Below are positions 53,174 through 61,925 of a DNA stretch of 64,000 bases, piece by piece. A model generated the notes under the pieces. That model saw only the letters and a program-made list of their open reading frames with translations, was not told the origin of the DNA and ran no database searches. Each line of letters starts with the position of its first letter. Position 1 is the first letter of the stretch. Source of the DNA: Pseudaeromonas sharmana. Its GTDB lineage: Bacteria > Pseudomonadota > Gammaproteobacteria > Enterobacterales > Aeromonadaceae. Position numbers and translations under genes: made by a program. Where the stretch lies: NCBI RefSeq assembly GCF_042649925.1, contig NZ_JBHSAF010000014.1:434001-498000 (forward strand), given 5' to 3'.

Positions 53174-53784
53174 AGGCGCTGCTCCAGTACCTTGCCAATG
53201 GCGGCGGCCACAGCCGGCTCACTCTGATTGGCATCGATGACCACAATCGCTGGATCTTCTGCTGCCAGCTGCAGATAACGCTGACGGGTGCGCACAAAAA
53301 AATCCAGCTGCTCTTGTTCAATCCGATCGAGTTCGCCCCGCTGCCGTGCCCGTGACAGGCCCACCTCAGGGTCGATGTCGAGATAAAGGGTTAAATCCGG
53401 CGCAAAATCACCAAGCACCGCCTGCTTAATCTGGCGGATCAGACCGGCATCGATACCACGGCCCCCCCCCTGATAGGCCTGTGACGAAAGATCATGCCGA
53501 TCCCCCAACACCCAGCAGCCATGGGCCAGTGCCGGTTTGATGCGCGTCTCGACTAGCTGGACACGGGCGGCATACATCAGCAACAGTTCTGCCTGGATGG
53601 CTAACGGCTCGGCATGCACCTCCTTGACGATGGCGCGCATCCGCTCTGCCAGCGGGGTACCGCCCGGTTCACGCGTCAGCTCTATCTGGGCAACGCCATG
53701 CTCACGCAACCAGCGCTCAACATGATGCAAGGCCGTACTCTTGCCAGCCCCTTCCAAGCCTTCAATGACGATGAATTTGGACAT
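53158..53784 (-). CDS. tmk: Thymidylate kinase
   Basis: dTMP kinase of 208 residues (E. coli 213) making dTDP for DNA synthesis. It starts MSKFIVIEGLEGAGKST (P-loop), has LTREPGGTPLAERMR, and the lid/base region GDRHDLSSQAYQGGGRGID. The YQGGGRGID glycines are encoded by an uninterrupted run of nine G residues on the coding strand (53462-53470). The start shares one base with the mltG stop. Confidence 0.98.
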   Translation of the reverse strand: MSKFIVIEGLEGAGKSTALHHVERWLREHGVAQIELTREPGGTPLAERMRAIVKEVHAEPLAIQAELLLMYAARVQLVETRIKPALAHGCWVLGDRHDLSSQAYQGGGRGIDAGLIRQIKQAVLGDFAPDLTLYLDIDPEVGLSRARQRGELDRIEQEQLDFFVRTRQRYLQLAAEDPAIVVIDANQSEPAVAAAIGKVLEQRLCIPG

Positions 53785-54842
53785 TATCCGTTTTTTCCTA
53801 ATATATAACGCCGTACAGCCCGGTTATGCTCATCCAACGAGGTAGAGAAATGATGGGCGCCGCCCCCCTTGGCAACAAAATAGAGGTAATTGCTGCGTTT
53901 GGGGTGTAACGCAGCATAGATGGCCGCCTTGCCTGGCATCGCAATCGGTGTTGGCGGCAAACCATCAATCATATAGGTGTTGTAGGGATTATCATCTTGC
54001 AGGTCGGCACGCCGGATATTGCCATCATAGCGATCTTTGACGCCATAAATGACCGTCGGATCCGTCTGCAAACGCATCCCTTTGCGCAACCGGTTTATAA
54101 ACACCGACGCAATCAATGGCCGTTCATCCGCCTTGCCGGTCTCTTTTTCAATGATCGAGGCCATGATTAAGGCCTCGTACGGGCTCTGATAAGGCAAGCC
54201 AGGCGCACGGTCTCGCCAGCTCTTCTCCAGATACTCCTGCAGATGGCGGTTGGCACGACGCAAGATATCAATATCGCGAGTCCCTGCGGTATAGGAGTAG
54301 GTTTCCGGCAGGAAGAGTCCTTCTATGTTCTCCTCCTTGAGCCCCAGTTCAGATCTGACGGCATCTGCATCGTCCGGCTCCAGGGTTGCAAGCACATACG
54401 GCGACTGGTTCAACGTCCGGATGAAATCTTCAATTCTGCCGCCTTCGATCAAGGTTACCGAAAAGAGTGCTTCTTTGCCGCTGCTGACTAACACCAGCGC
54501 ATGGGAGACCAGCCATCCTGACTCGACACGGTAAGTCCCGGTCTTGATTTGTCCCAGGCCCGGTCGCATCTTCAGCCAGACCGCACTCCAGAACGGGGAA
54601 ACCGGCTCGGCGGCCAGTTCAGAAACTAACTGCCGGGCACTGGTACCCCGCTTGATGGTGATATAGCGTCCATCACCCTTGAGGGGCATGCGATCCAGAC
54701 GCACTATTTCATAATGGGCCCATCCCGCGCCCCCACTCAGCAGCAAGAGCATCACCGCCAGCAGGCTGTTACGAATGGGATGGCGCAGCCAGAAGGCTCT
54801 GCAGCTGGCGAGCAAACGCATGATCCGGGTATTCAACATCAT
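53784..54842 (-). CDS. mltG: Endolytic murein transglycosylase MltG
   Basis: Inner-membrane lytic transglycosylase of 352 residues by this start. A single membrane anchor (NSLLAVMLLLLSGGAGWAHYEIV) is followed by a LysM-like domain (about 60-110) and the YceG catalytic domain: GRIEDFIRTL, EGLFLPETYSY, MASIIEKETG with the catalytic Glu, RLRKGMRLQTDPTVIYG, YNTYMIDGLPPTPIAMPG and YLYFVAKGGGAHHFSTSLDEHN. It cleaves nascent glycan and is thought to end its polymerisation. Starts at 54863, 54842, 54839 and 54821 are all possible; GGA lies just before 54842. All overlap the end of pabC. Confidence 0.94.
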   Translation of the reverse strand: MMLNTRIMRLLASCRAFWLRHPIRNSLLAVMLLLLSGGAGWAHYEIVRLDRMPLKGDGRYITIKRGTSARQLVSELAAEPVSPFWSAVWLKMRPGLGQIKTGTYRVESGWLVSHALVLVSSGKEALFSVTLIEGGRIEDFIRTLNQSPYVLATLEPDDADAVRSELGLKEENIEGLFLPETYSYTAGTRDIDILRRANRHLQEYLEKSWRDRAPGLPYQSPYEALIMASIIEKETGKADERPLIASVFINRLRKGMRLQTDPTVIYGVKDRYDGNIRRADLQDDNPYNTYMIDGLPPTPIAMPGKAAIYAALHPKRSNYLYFVAKGGGAHHFSTSLDEHNRAVRRYILGKNG

Positions 54843-55584
54843 CGATTCCAGTAACCGGTACAACTTCCATCAAGGCGTTGGTCATGAACACTTCGTCGGC
54901 CTGTAGCAGGCTAGACAGCGGCGCCTGAACGACAGCGTGGTCGTATCCTAGGCGTGCCACTTGCTTCAACACCCAGGCACGCATGACACCACGCACCCCC
55001 ATCAAAGACAAATCTGGCGTGTATAGTACGCAATCGCGCCGCCAAAACAAATTCGCCGTCACCGCCTCGATGACCTGGCCTGCTGTGTTGAGGACCACGG
55101 CCTCATCCAGACCTGATTCATCCAGTTCAGCCTTTAACAGAACCTGCTCCAAACGGTTAAGCGTTTTAAGTCCTGCCAACATGGGTGAACTGCCTAATCG
55201 CTGCTTGCAGATGCCAAGCGCTACGCCCTGTTGCCGCCATGTCAGATAGTGCAACGGAAAGGGGAACACACCGATCATCTCATTCGGCTGATCACAACCC
55301 AGTGGACTATAGCCGCGTCCGCCACTGCCTCGGGTCAGCACCAGCTTAATACAGGCGCGGGATTGGTCAGACGCCATGCCGTGTAAACGAGTCAGCAAGC
55401 CCTCCTCATGCGGCAAGGGGAGACGTAAGCGCTGACAGCACTCTTCAATCCGCGACCAATGCTCAGGCCACAACTGAAGATGCCCCTCCCGGATCTGGAT
55501 CGTGGTGAAGAATCCATCACCTAACATCAGTCCACGGTCATTAATCGGGATCTGTGACGCAGCGTTGCCGTTGAGCATCCACAC
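54769..55584 (-). CDS. pabC: Aminodeoxychorismate lyase PabC
   Basis: PLP enzyme of 271 residues (E. coli 269) making p-aminobenzoate for folate. The GTG start at 55584 (ggag seven bases upstream) gives MWMLNG aligned with MFLING of E. coli. Motifs: DRGLMLGDGFFTTIQI, GGRGYSPLGC, the PLP-lysine region AGLKTLNRLEQVLLKAELDESGLDEAVVLNTAGQVIEAVTANLFW, and GVRGVMRAWVL. The next gene mltG begins inside its last quarter. Confidence 0.93.
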   Translation of the reverse strand: MWMLNGNAASQIPINDRGLMLGDGFFTTIQIREGHLQLWPEHWSRIEECCQRLRLPLPHEEGLLTRLHGMASDQSRACIKLVLTRGSGGRGYSPLGCDQPNEMIGVFPFPLHYLTWRQQGVALGICKQRLGSSPMLAGLKTLNRLEQVLLKAELDESGLDEAVVLNTAGQVIEAVTANLFWRRDCVLYTPDLSLMGVRGVMRAWVLKQVARLGYDHAVVQAPLSSLLQADEVFMTNALMEVVPVTGIDDVEYPDHAFARQLQSLLAAPSHS

Positions 55585-55598
55585 GATAAGGCTCCAGC

Positions 55599-55629
55599 AA
55601 AAAAAAGGCCCGATACAGAGTATCAGGCC
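55599..55629 (-). terminator. Terminator after fabF
   Basis: On the minus strand GGCCTGATAC pairs with GTATCGGGCC (one G-T pair, three-base loop) and is followed by eight T residues, 21 bases past the fabF stop. It lies just before the pabC start and would limit read-through into pabC-mltG-tmk. Confidence 0.88.
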
Positions 55630-55649
55630 TGACTGTTGAAGAAACGGTC

Positions 55650-56891
55650 TCAGACACGCTTGAAAATAAGCGAACCGTTGGTGCCGCCGAAGCCGAATGA
55701 GTTTGACAGCGCATACTCAAATTGGGCTGGCTTGGCAACATGTGGAACCAAATCGACCTCGCACTCCACATCTGGATTATCCAGATTAATGGTTGGCGGC
55801 GCGACCTGATCACGCAATGCCAGAACCGTGATGATGGCCTCGATGGCACCCGCGGCGCCAAGCAAGTGTCCTGTCATCGACTTGGTGGAGCTGACCATCA
55901 ACTTGGCAGTGTGGTCACCGAACGTTGATTTGACGGCACGCAACTCGGCAAGATCGCCTAACGGTGTCGAAGTGCCATGGGCATTGACGTAACCAATCTG
56001 CTCGGGTGACAAGCCGGCATCCTTGATAGCATTGACCATCGCCAGCGCTGCACCTGAACCGTCTTCCGGAGGCGCCGTCATATGGTTGGCATCGGCACTC
56101 ATACCAAATCCGACAAATTCGGCATAAATTGTGGCGCCACGTGCTTTGGCATGTTCGTACTCTTCCAGCACCAACACCCCGGCACCATCGCCCAGTACGA
56201 AACCGTCACGATCCTGATCCCACGGCCGACTGGCCTTTTGTGGTTCATCATTACGAGTGGACAGCGCCTTGGCAGCGGCAAAGCCGCCCATCCCCATGGG
56301 AGTGGAAGCCTTCTCAGCACCACCACAAACCATGACATCGGCATCACCATAGGCAATCATGCGGGCAGCGAAACCAATTGCATGAGTCCCTGTTGTGCAC
56401 GCTGTGGTGATGGCGACATTCGGTCCTCGCAGTCCTTTCATGATTGAAAGGTGGCCGGCAGCCATATTGATAATGGTGGACGGAACAAAGAACGGACTGA
56501 GCTTACGCGGACCGCCAGCCATCAGGCTGGTATGATTCTGTTCAATCAGACCCAGACCACCGATACCAGAACCAATTGACACACCAATTCGATCTGCGTT
56601 CTGCTCAGTGACCTGAAGAGCCGAGTCTTCCAGAGCCTGCAAACCAGCAGCCAAACCATACTGGATAAACAGGTCCATCTTACGGGCATCTTTACGTGAA
56701 ATACCGAACTGCTCAGGATCAAAATCCTTTACCAAACCAGCGAACTTGGTCGGGAACTCAGTCGTATCAAAGTGCTCGATGTTGGTAATACCACTCTGGC
56801 CTTTCAGCAGGGCCTGCCAAGATGACTCGGCTGTGTTGCCCACAGGAGAAAGCATACCCAGACCGGTTACCACAACTCTGCGTTTTGACAC
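55650..56891 (-). CDS. fabF: 3-oxoacyl-ACP synthase II
   Basis: Elongating condensing enzyme of 413 residues, same size as E. coli FabF. The active-site Cys is in ITTACTTGTHAIG (around residue 164), the two His in NAHGTSTPLGD and MTGHLLGAAGAIE, and Lys in STKSMTGH. It extends malonyl-ACP chains and is important for cis-vaccenate formation. It is preceded by acpP with a strong hairpin in the 83-base gap. Confidence 0.99.
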   Translation of the reverse strand: MSKRRVVVTGLGMLSPVGNTAESSWQALLKGQSGITNIEHFDTTEFPTKFAGLVKDFDPEQFGISRKDARKMDLFIQYGLAAGLQALEDSALQVTEQNADRIGVSIGSGIGGLGLIEQNHTSLMAGGPRKLSPFFVPSTIINMAAGHLSIMKGLRGPNVAITTACTTGTHAIGFAARMIAYGDADVMVCGGAEKASTPMGMGGFAAAKALSTRNDEPQKASRPWDQDRDGFVLGDGAGVLVLEEYEHAKARGATIYAEFVGFGMSADANHMTAPPEDGSGAALAMVNAIKDAGLSPEQIGYVNAHGTSTPLGDLAELRAVKSTFGDHTAKLMVSSTKSMTGHLLGAAGAIEAIITVLALRDQVAPPTINLDNPDVECEVDLVPHVAKPAQFEYALSNSFGFGGTNGSLIFKRV

Positions 56892-56934
56892 AGGATTGCC
56901 TCCGCGAGGTAAAAAAGAAAAGGGATATAAAGAA

Positions 56935-56963
56935 ACAAGAGCGGCTATGATGGCCGCTCTTGT
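56935..56963. terminator. Perfect hairpin between acpP and fabF
   Basis: A perfect 11-bp inverted repeat (ACAAGAGCGGC / GCCGCTCTTGT, seven-base loop) followed on the minus strand by TTCTTTATA. It is probably a leaky terminator or mRNA-stabilising hairpin that lets acpP exceed fabF in expression. Confidence 0.7.
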
Positions 56964-56974
56964 GAACCCGGAAA

Positions 56975-57211
56975 TTAATCCTGGTTAGAATTGATGTAGT
57001 CGATAGCAGCCTGAACGGTGGTGATCTTTTCGGCTTCTTCGTCAGGAATTTCAGTGTCGAACTCTTCTTCCAGAGCCATCACCAGCTCAACAGTGTCCAG
57101 AGAGTCAGCGCCCAGATCATCGACAAAAGAGGCTTCTGGCTTGACGTCTTCTTCCTTCACGCCCAGCTGTTCGATGATGATTTTCTTAACGCGTTCTTCA
57201 ATATTGCTCAT
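56975..57211 (-). CDS. acpP: Acyl carrier protein
   Basis: Acidic carrier of 78 residues, MSNIEERVKKIIIEQLGVKEEDV. The phosphopantetheine attachment Ser lies in FVDDLGADSLDTVELVMALEEEF (DSL, near residue 37). It is near-identical to enteric AcpP. AcpP is the acyl shuttle for all fatty-acid synthesis enzymes encoded around it; AcpH (6947-7567) can strip its prosthetic group. Confidence 0.99.
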   Translation of the reverse strand: MSNIEERVKKIIIEQLGVKEEDVKPEASFVDDLGADSLDTVELVMALEEEFDTEIPDEEAEKITTVQAAIDYINSNQD

Positions 57212-57370
57212 GACCTGATTTTTCCTTTAGAAATACGCAATTGCGTGTCGTTGCTGTAGTGTATTCGATTGCCGGTACATTGCAAGACTGTTCAACGTGG
57301 TCAAACCAGGATTTTAGACATACAACATCTAAATATCTGCATAGTTATGACCACGTTTTATTCACCTTGC

Positions 57371-58105
57371 TCAGACCATATACATGCCGCCGTTTACGTG
57401 CAATGTCTCGCCCGTGATGTAACCTGCATCATCGGAAGCCAGAAAAACCACGGCCGCCGCGATCTCTTTTGGATCTCCCAGACGATTTGCCGGAACCTGA
57501 CTCAGGATACCGTTACGTTGCTCATCGTTCAGCGCATGCGTCATATCGGTTTCAATGAAACCTGGGGCCACGGCGTTGACAGTAATACCGCGCGAGGCGA
57601 CTTCGCGTGCCAGCGATTTGGTAAAACCGACTAAACCAGCCTTAGCTGCAGCATAATTGGTCTGACCGGCATTGCCCATGATCCCGACCACGGATCCGAT
57701 ACTGATGATGCGACCAAAGCGTTTTTTCATCATGCTGCGCAATACCGGCTTTGACAGGCGATAAACGGAGCTCAGGTTGGTCTCGATGATGTCGTTCCAC
57801 TCATCGTCCTTCATGCGCATCAGCAAATTATCCCGAGTGATACCCGCATTGTTGATCAAGATATCGACTTCACCGTACTTGGCTTTGATCTCGGCAAAAA
57901 GCGCGTCAATAGACTCCTGACTGGTCACATTCAAGACCAGACCACAGCCGGCATCGCCAAGGTAACCTGAAATCGCTTCAGCACCGGAAGTGCTGGTTGC
58001 CGTCCCGACGACTTTGGCACCACGTGCTACGAACGATTCGGCAATCGCCCGGCCAATGCCACGACTCGCACCCGTCACCAGAACAACTTTGTCGCTAAAA
58101 CTCAT
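57371..58105 (-). CDS. fabG: 3-oxoacyl-ACP reductase
   Basis: Short-chain dehydrogenase of 244 residues (E. coli 244). It shows the NADPH-binding VVLVTGASRGIGRAIAESFVARGAKVVGT, NNAG (ILINNAGITRD), and catalytic Ser-Tyr-Lys (ISIGSVVG, TNYAAAKAGLVGFTKSLA). The ATG at 58105 with ggaga upstream gives MSFSDKVVLVTG; the ATG four codons earlier is less likely. It catalyses the first reduction of each elongation round. Confidence 0.99.
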   Translation of the reverse strand: MSFSDKVVLVTGASRGIGRAIAESFVARGAKVVGTATSTSGAEAISGYLGDAGCGLVLNVTSQESIDALFAEIKAKYGEVDILINNAGITRDNLLMRMKDDEWNDIIETNLSSVYRLSKPVLRSMMKKRFGRIISIGSVVGIMGNAGQTNYAAAKAGLVGFTKSLAREVASRGITVNAVAPGFIETDMTHALNDEQRNGILSQVPANRLGDPKEIAAAVVFLASDDAGYITGETLHVNGGMYMV

Positions 58106-58132
58106 GTGATTCTCCACTAAATCAAATCGGTC

Positions 58133-59065
58133 TTATGCCAGCTTGGCCAGGGTATCGCGTACAGAAGCCGGATCGTTGGCGGCAACGCCTTCAACGCGGC
58201 TATCAATTCGTTTTGCCAGACCAGAGAGGACCTTGCCCGGACCCATTTCGACCTCAAGCACAACGCCCGCGTCAGCCATCGCCACGACCGTTTCGGTCCA
58301 GCGAACCGGACTAAATAACTGACGTACCAAAGCCTCTTTAATCCGCACCGGATCGCTTTCCGCCGCGACATCCACATTGTTGATCACCGGGATAACCGGT
58401 ACACAGATGGTGACCTCTTCCAGCGCGACAGCTAACTTTTCAGCTGCGGGCTGCATCAGGGCACAGTGCGACGGCACGCTGACCGGCAGAGGTAATGCAC
58501 GCTTGGCTCCAGACGCCTTCATCAGGGCATTGGCACGCTCAACTGCCTCTTTGTGACCCGCAATGACAACCTGTCCGGGTGAATTAAAGTTCACCGGCGA
58601 AACGACTTGCCCCTCGGCAGCCTGAGCACAATTAGCCGTGATGGTGTCATTATCGAGACCAATAATTGCAGACATGGCACCCACGCCTTCAGGCACGGCC
58701 TCTTGCATTGCCCGACCACGAAGTTCAACCAGTTTTACGGCATCACGAAATGCCAGTGCACCAGCACACACCAGCGCGGAATACTCGCCGAGGCTATGCC
58801 CTGCCATCACCTGTGGTTGCTGACCACCGAGCTCTTGCCATACTCGCCATAGCGCAACGGAGCTGGTGAGCAATGCCGGCTGGGTTTGCCAGGTTTTATT
58901 GAGCTCCTCTGCCGGACCATTCATGACCAGATCAAACAGATCATACCCCAGGACGTCGCTTGCTTCGGCAAAGGTCGCCTTGATAGTCGGAAACTCGGCA
59001 GCCATATCGGCCAACATCCCTACGCTCTGGGAACCTTGTCCCGGAAAGGCAATTGCAAATGTCAT
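58133..59065 (-). CDS. fabD: Malonyl-CoA:ACP transacylase
   Basis: Enzyme of 310 residues (E. coli 309) that loads malonyl groups on AcpP. Motifs: FAIAFPGQGSQSVGMLADM, the nucleophile Ser in AGHSLGEYSALV, VPSHCALMQPAAEKL with the catalytic His, and EMGPGKVLSGLAKRID. It lies 15 bases upstream of the longer fabG start and is co-directional with fabH. Confidence 0.99.
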   Translation of the reverse strand: MTFAIAFPGQGSQSVGMLADMAAEFPTIKATFAEASDVLGYDLFDLVMNGPAEELNKTWQTQPALLTSSVALWRVWQELGGQQPQVMAGHSLGEYSALVCAGALAFRDAVKLVELRGRAMQEAVPEGVGAMSAIIGLDNDTITANCAQAAEGQVVSPVNFNSPGQVVIAGHKEAVERANALMKASGAKRALPLPVSVPSHCALMQPAAEKLAVALEEVTICVPVIPVINNVDVAAESDPVRIKEALVRQLFSPVRWTETVVAMADAGVVLEVEMGPGKVLSGLAKRIDSRVEGVAANDPASVRDTLAKLA

Positions 59066-59092
59066 TTTTATTTCCTTGCAACAAAAGTGAGA

Positions 59093-60052
59093 TCAGAAAC
59101 GAACCAGGGCCGAACCCCAAGCAAAACCACCGCCAAAGGCTTCGAGCAATATCAGTTGACCTCGCTGGATACGTCCAGAGCGAACCCCTTCATCCAACGC
59201 CAACGGCACTGAGGCAGCCGACGTGTTCCCATGACGATCCAGGGTCAATATGACTTGATCCATCGACATGCCCAGCTTCTTTGCTGTCGCGCTGATAATC
59301 CGATAGTTGGCCTGATGTGGAACCAGCCAATCGAGTTCACTCTTATCCACGCCATTTTTTGTCAGCGTCTCAACAACGATTTGACTAAGCTGTGTGACCG
59401 CAACCTTGAAAACGTCGTTTCCTTTCATGAACATATACGCTGATTCAGCGTCAGCAACAGAGCCCCGCTTGGCTTGCGGAAGCTTAAGCAAATCGCCGTA
59501 GCGACCATCGGCATGCAGATGTGTCGAGAGGATACCTGGCGTCTCTGAAGCCCCCAGCACGACAGCACCGGCGCCATCACCAAATAAGATGATGGTCCCG
59601 CGGTCGGTCGGATCACAAGTACGAGAAAGGGTATCAGAACCGACAACAAGAACATGGCGCGCGGCACCACTCCGAATAAACTGATCCGCCACGCTCAAGG
59701 CATAACTGAAACCAGCGCATGCGGCTGCCAGATCAAACGCTGGGATGCCGGGGCAACCCAACAAGGCCTGAAGCTCGCAGGACGCCGCAGGAAATGCATT
59801 TTCTGCACTGGTAGTCGCCAGCACTATCATGTCCAAATCAGAGGCTGGAAGCGCAGAAGCCTCCAGCGCTCGCAGTGCGGCCTGATGAGCCATGGTGGCA
59901 ACGGTTTCGTTTTCCGCTGCTATATGGCGCTCTTTGATTCCTGTCCGCTCGACAATCCATTCATCGCTGGTGTCAACCATGCGCTCCAGATCGGCATTCG
60001 TGCGCACCATAGCAGGCACGTAACTGCCTGTACCAAGAATTTTACTAAACAT
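59093..60052 (-). CDS. fabH: 3-oxoacyl-ACP synthase III
   Basis: Initiating condensing enzyme of 319 residues (E. coli 317). It begins MFSKILGTGSYVPAMVRTNADLERMVDTSDEWIVERTGIKERHIA. The catalytic Cys lies in DLAAACAGFSYAL (around residue 112), His in LVPHQANYRII, and Asn in HGNTSAASVPLALDEG. It condenses acetyl-CoA with malonyl-ACP. It starts 8 bases after the plsX stop. Confidence 0.99.
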   Translation of the reverse strand: MFSKILGTGSYVPAMVRTNADLERMVDTSDEWIVERTGIKERHIAAENETVATMAHQAALRALEASALPASDLDMIVLATTSAENAFPAASCELQALLGCPGIPAFDLAAACAGFSYALSVADQFIRSGAARHVLVVGSDTLSRTCDPTDRGTIILFGDGAGAVVLGASETPGILSTHLHADGRYGDLLKLPQAKRGSVADAESAYMFMKGNDVFKVAVTQLSQIVVETLTKNGVDKSELDWLVPHQANYRIISATAKKLGMSMDQVILTLDRHGNTSAASVPLALDEGVRSGRIQRGQLILLEAFGGGFAWGSALVRF

Positions 60053-60060
60053 AGATTCGA

Positions 60061-61080
60061 TTAGCGCCTGTTCAAGGGTAATGCATCAATCCGCTCGGCA
60101 ATCCGCGCAGGAAGTTGTCGTTCAACTTCTACTACGGCTTGCAGAATGGCGTTGGTGAAAGCGCTCCGTTCGGCTCGCCCATGACTTTTAATTACTATGC
60201 CACGCAATCCTAACAAACTTGCCCCGTTATACTGGTCGGGGTTCAGGTGAGAAAGACGACGTTTGAAAAAACGAGTTAGCCAAGATTGTAACCATCCTGC
60301 CCACCCCTTCATCTGTTGATGGCTGGCACTCGACAATAAACGCACCATGCCTTCTGCGGTCTTCAATGCAATATTACCGACAAAACCATCACAGACGATC
60401 ACATCAGCGGCGCCCTGAAACAGGGCATCACCTTCAATATATCCACAATAATTGAGTCCTGGCGTTGTCGCCAACAACTCAGCCGCCGTTCTGACCGGAA
60501 TATTTCCTTTGTTGGCTTCGGCACCAACGTTCAGCAAGGCGATGCGAGGACGCGACATACCTAATACCGCTTCGGCAACTACACTGCCTAAAACGGCAAA
60601 TTGCCGCAGATTTTCCGCCTCACAATTAACATTGGCCCCCAGATCAAGCAGAACAGAGCGGCCACCGCTAATAGTAGGAACACAAGACATCAATGCCGGA
60701 CGCTCTATTCCAGGAATCACCTTTAACACATGTTTGGCGATAGCCATCAAGGCACCGGTATTCCCCGCACTGACACACGCATTTGCCTGACCTGCAGCAA
60801 CGGCTTCTATCGCTTTGCGCATTGAAGAATCAGACAGACGACGCAATGCAAAGGCCGGGCTCTCCGCCATGGACACAGATTGGGTAGCATGAAGAAAGGA
60901 GACATTCGGATGCTTGCTCAAGGAAAACGCATCAAGCAGGTCTCGACACTGCTCAATATCGCCCACCAGTAGCAAGTTGAGATGAGGCAAAAGCGACAGT
61001 GCCTGCGCGGCGGCAGGCACTGTTTCTGAGGGGCCGTAATCGCCCCCCATTAGATCTAACGCCAGCGTTAGAGTAGACAA
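60061..61080 (-). CDS. plsX: Phosphate acyltransferase PlsX
   Basis: Enzyme of 339 residues making acyl-phosphate from acyl-ACP for phospholipid synthesis. It starts STLTLALDLMGGDYGPSETVPAAAQAL and shows CVSAGNTGALMAIAKHVLKVIPGIERPALM, VLLDLGANVNCEAENL, LLNVGAEANKGN, and VCDGFVGNIALKTAEGM, all PlsX hallmarks. It lies between rpmF and fabH as in E. coli. Confidence 0.98.
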   Translation of the reverse strand: MSTLTLALDLMGGDYGPSETVPAAAQALSLLPHLNLLLVGDIEQCRDLLDAFSLSKHPNVSFLHATQSVSMAESPAFALRRLSDSSMRKAIEAVAAGQANACVSAGNTGALMAIAKHVLKVIPGIERPALMSCVPTISGGRSVLLDLGANVNCEAENLRQFAVLGSVVAEAVLGMSRPRIALLNVGAEANKGNIPVRTAAELLATTPGLNYCGYIEGDALFQGAADVIVCDGFVGNIALKTAEGMVRLLSSASHQQMKGWAGWLQSWLTRFFKRRLSHLNPDQYNGASLLGLRGIVIKSHGRAERSAFTNAILQAVVEVERQLPARIAERIDALPLNRR

Positions 61081-61098
61081 GATAATACCGCTCAGGAA

Positions 61099-61266
61099 TT
61101 AAGCGATAACCTTCTTGCCACGGTAGAAACCGTCTGCAGTGACGTGGTGACGACGGTGAATTTCACCAGAGGTCGGATCCACGGTCAGAGCAGAAGCAGT
61201 CAGTGCATCGTGAGAACGACGCATACCACGTCTGGAACGGGTTTTACGGTTCTGTTGTACGGCCAT
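61099..61266 (-). CDS. rpmF: 50S ribosomal protein L32
   Basis: Basic protein of 55 residues read by hand on the minus strand: it begins MAVQQNRKTRSRRGMRRSHD, continues ALTVDPTSGEIHRRHHVT and ends DGFYRGKKVIA. This is bacterial L32. It lacks the zinc-binding cysteines of some L32 forms, as in E. coli. The gene is downstream of yceD (19 bases) and upstream of plsX (18 bases), which links ribosome supply to lipid synthesis. Confidence 0.98.
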   Translation of the reverse strand: MAVQQNRKTRSRRGMRRSHDALTASALTVDPTSGEIHRRHHVTADGFYRGKKVIA

Positions 61267-61285
61267 TGACCTAACTCCTAATCGT

Positions 61286-61807
61286 TTACTTGTTTTTCAG
61301 ACTGTTCAGAACTGCGAATGGATTCGGACGCTCATCAGCAGGCTCAATCTTTCCCCAAGTCATCTGCATTCCACCCCGCTTGCACTCATGCTCGGCATGC
61401 ATGGGAGCAATCGGGAGGCTAAGGATGATTTCATCCTCAAGCAGTTCATGAAGATCTATTTCACCGTTTTCATCCACCTCGATGGGTTCATAAGCTTCCG
61501 GCAGTTCATCTTCCGCGACCTTAGTGGTCAGCGGAGTATATGTGAATGTGATATCACATTGATGATTGAATGCGTCACCACACCGTTGGCACTCGAGACT
61601 GACTAAGGCCTGGGCATGGCCTTGCATTACTGTCAGCCCCTGGGCATCAGTACCAAAGGAAAGCTCAGCATCGACATCATCAAGAACATCGACAACAGAT
61701 TCAGCCAGTCGTACAAACTGCGCACGCTCAACTACCCCGACATAATCGAGGCGTTTCGCCGCACAACGGACCGGATCAATCTTAATGGGCAACTTCACCT
61801 TTTGCAT
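61286..61807 (-). CDS. yceD: YceD/DUF177 family protein
   Basis: Protein of 173 residues, the same length as E. coli YceD. It begins MQKVKLPIKIDPVRCAAKRLDY and has a CxxC (LECQRCGDAF) and the acidic ending with CKRGGMQMTWGKIEPADERPNPFAVLNSLKN. The DUF177 family is thought to act in 23S rRNA accumulation and ribosome maturation. The ATG at 61807 gives the conserved start; the upstream open frame to 61996 reads into the maf promoter and is rejected. Confidence 0.95.
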   Translation of the reverse strand: MQKVKLPIKIDPVRCAAKRLDYVGVVERAQFVRLAESVVDVLDDVDAELSFGTDAQGLTVMQGHAQALVSLECQRCGDAFNHQCDITFTYTPLTTKVAEDELPEAYEPIEVDENGEIDLHELLEDEIILSLPIAPMHAEHECKRGGMQMTWGKIEPADERPNPFAVLNSLKNK

Positions 61808-61925
61808 AGGGCGCGGATGATAAAGCCAGACTTGCTGATAGTCAAAGGAAAAACCTCTTTTGGCGTTATCGCCAGTGATATTTTTGATGCAATATGGTGC
61901 TTTGGAATTGATATTCGGAGTACCC

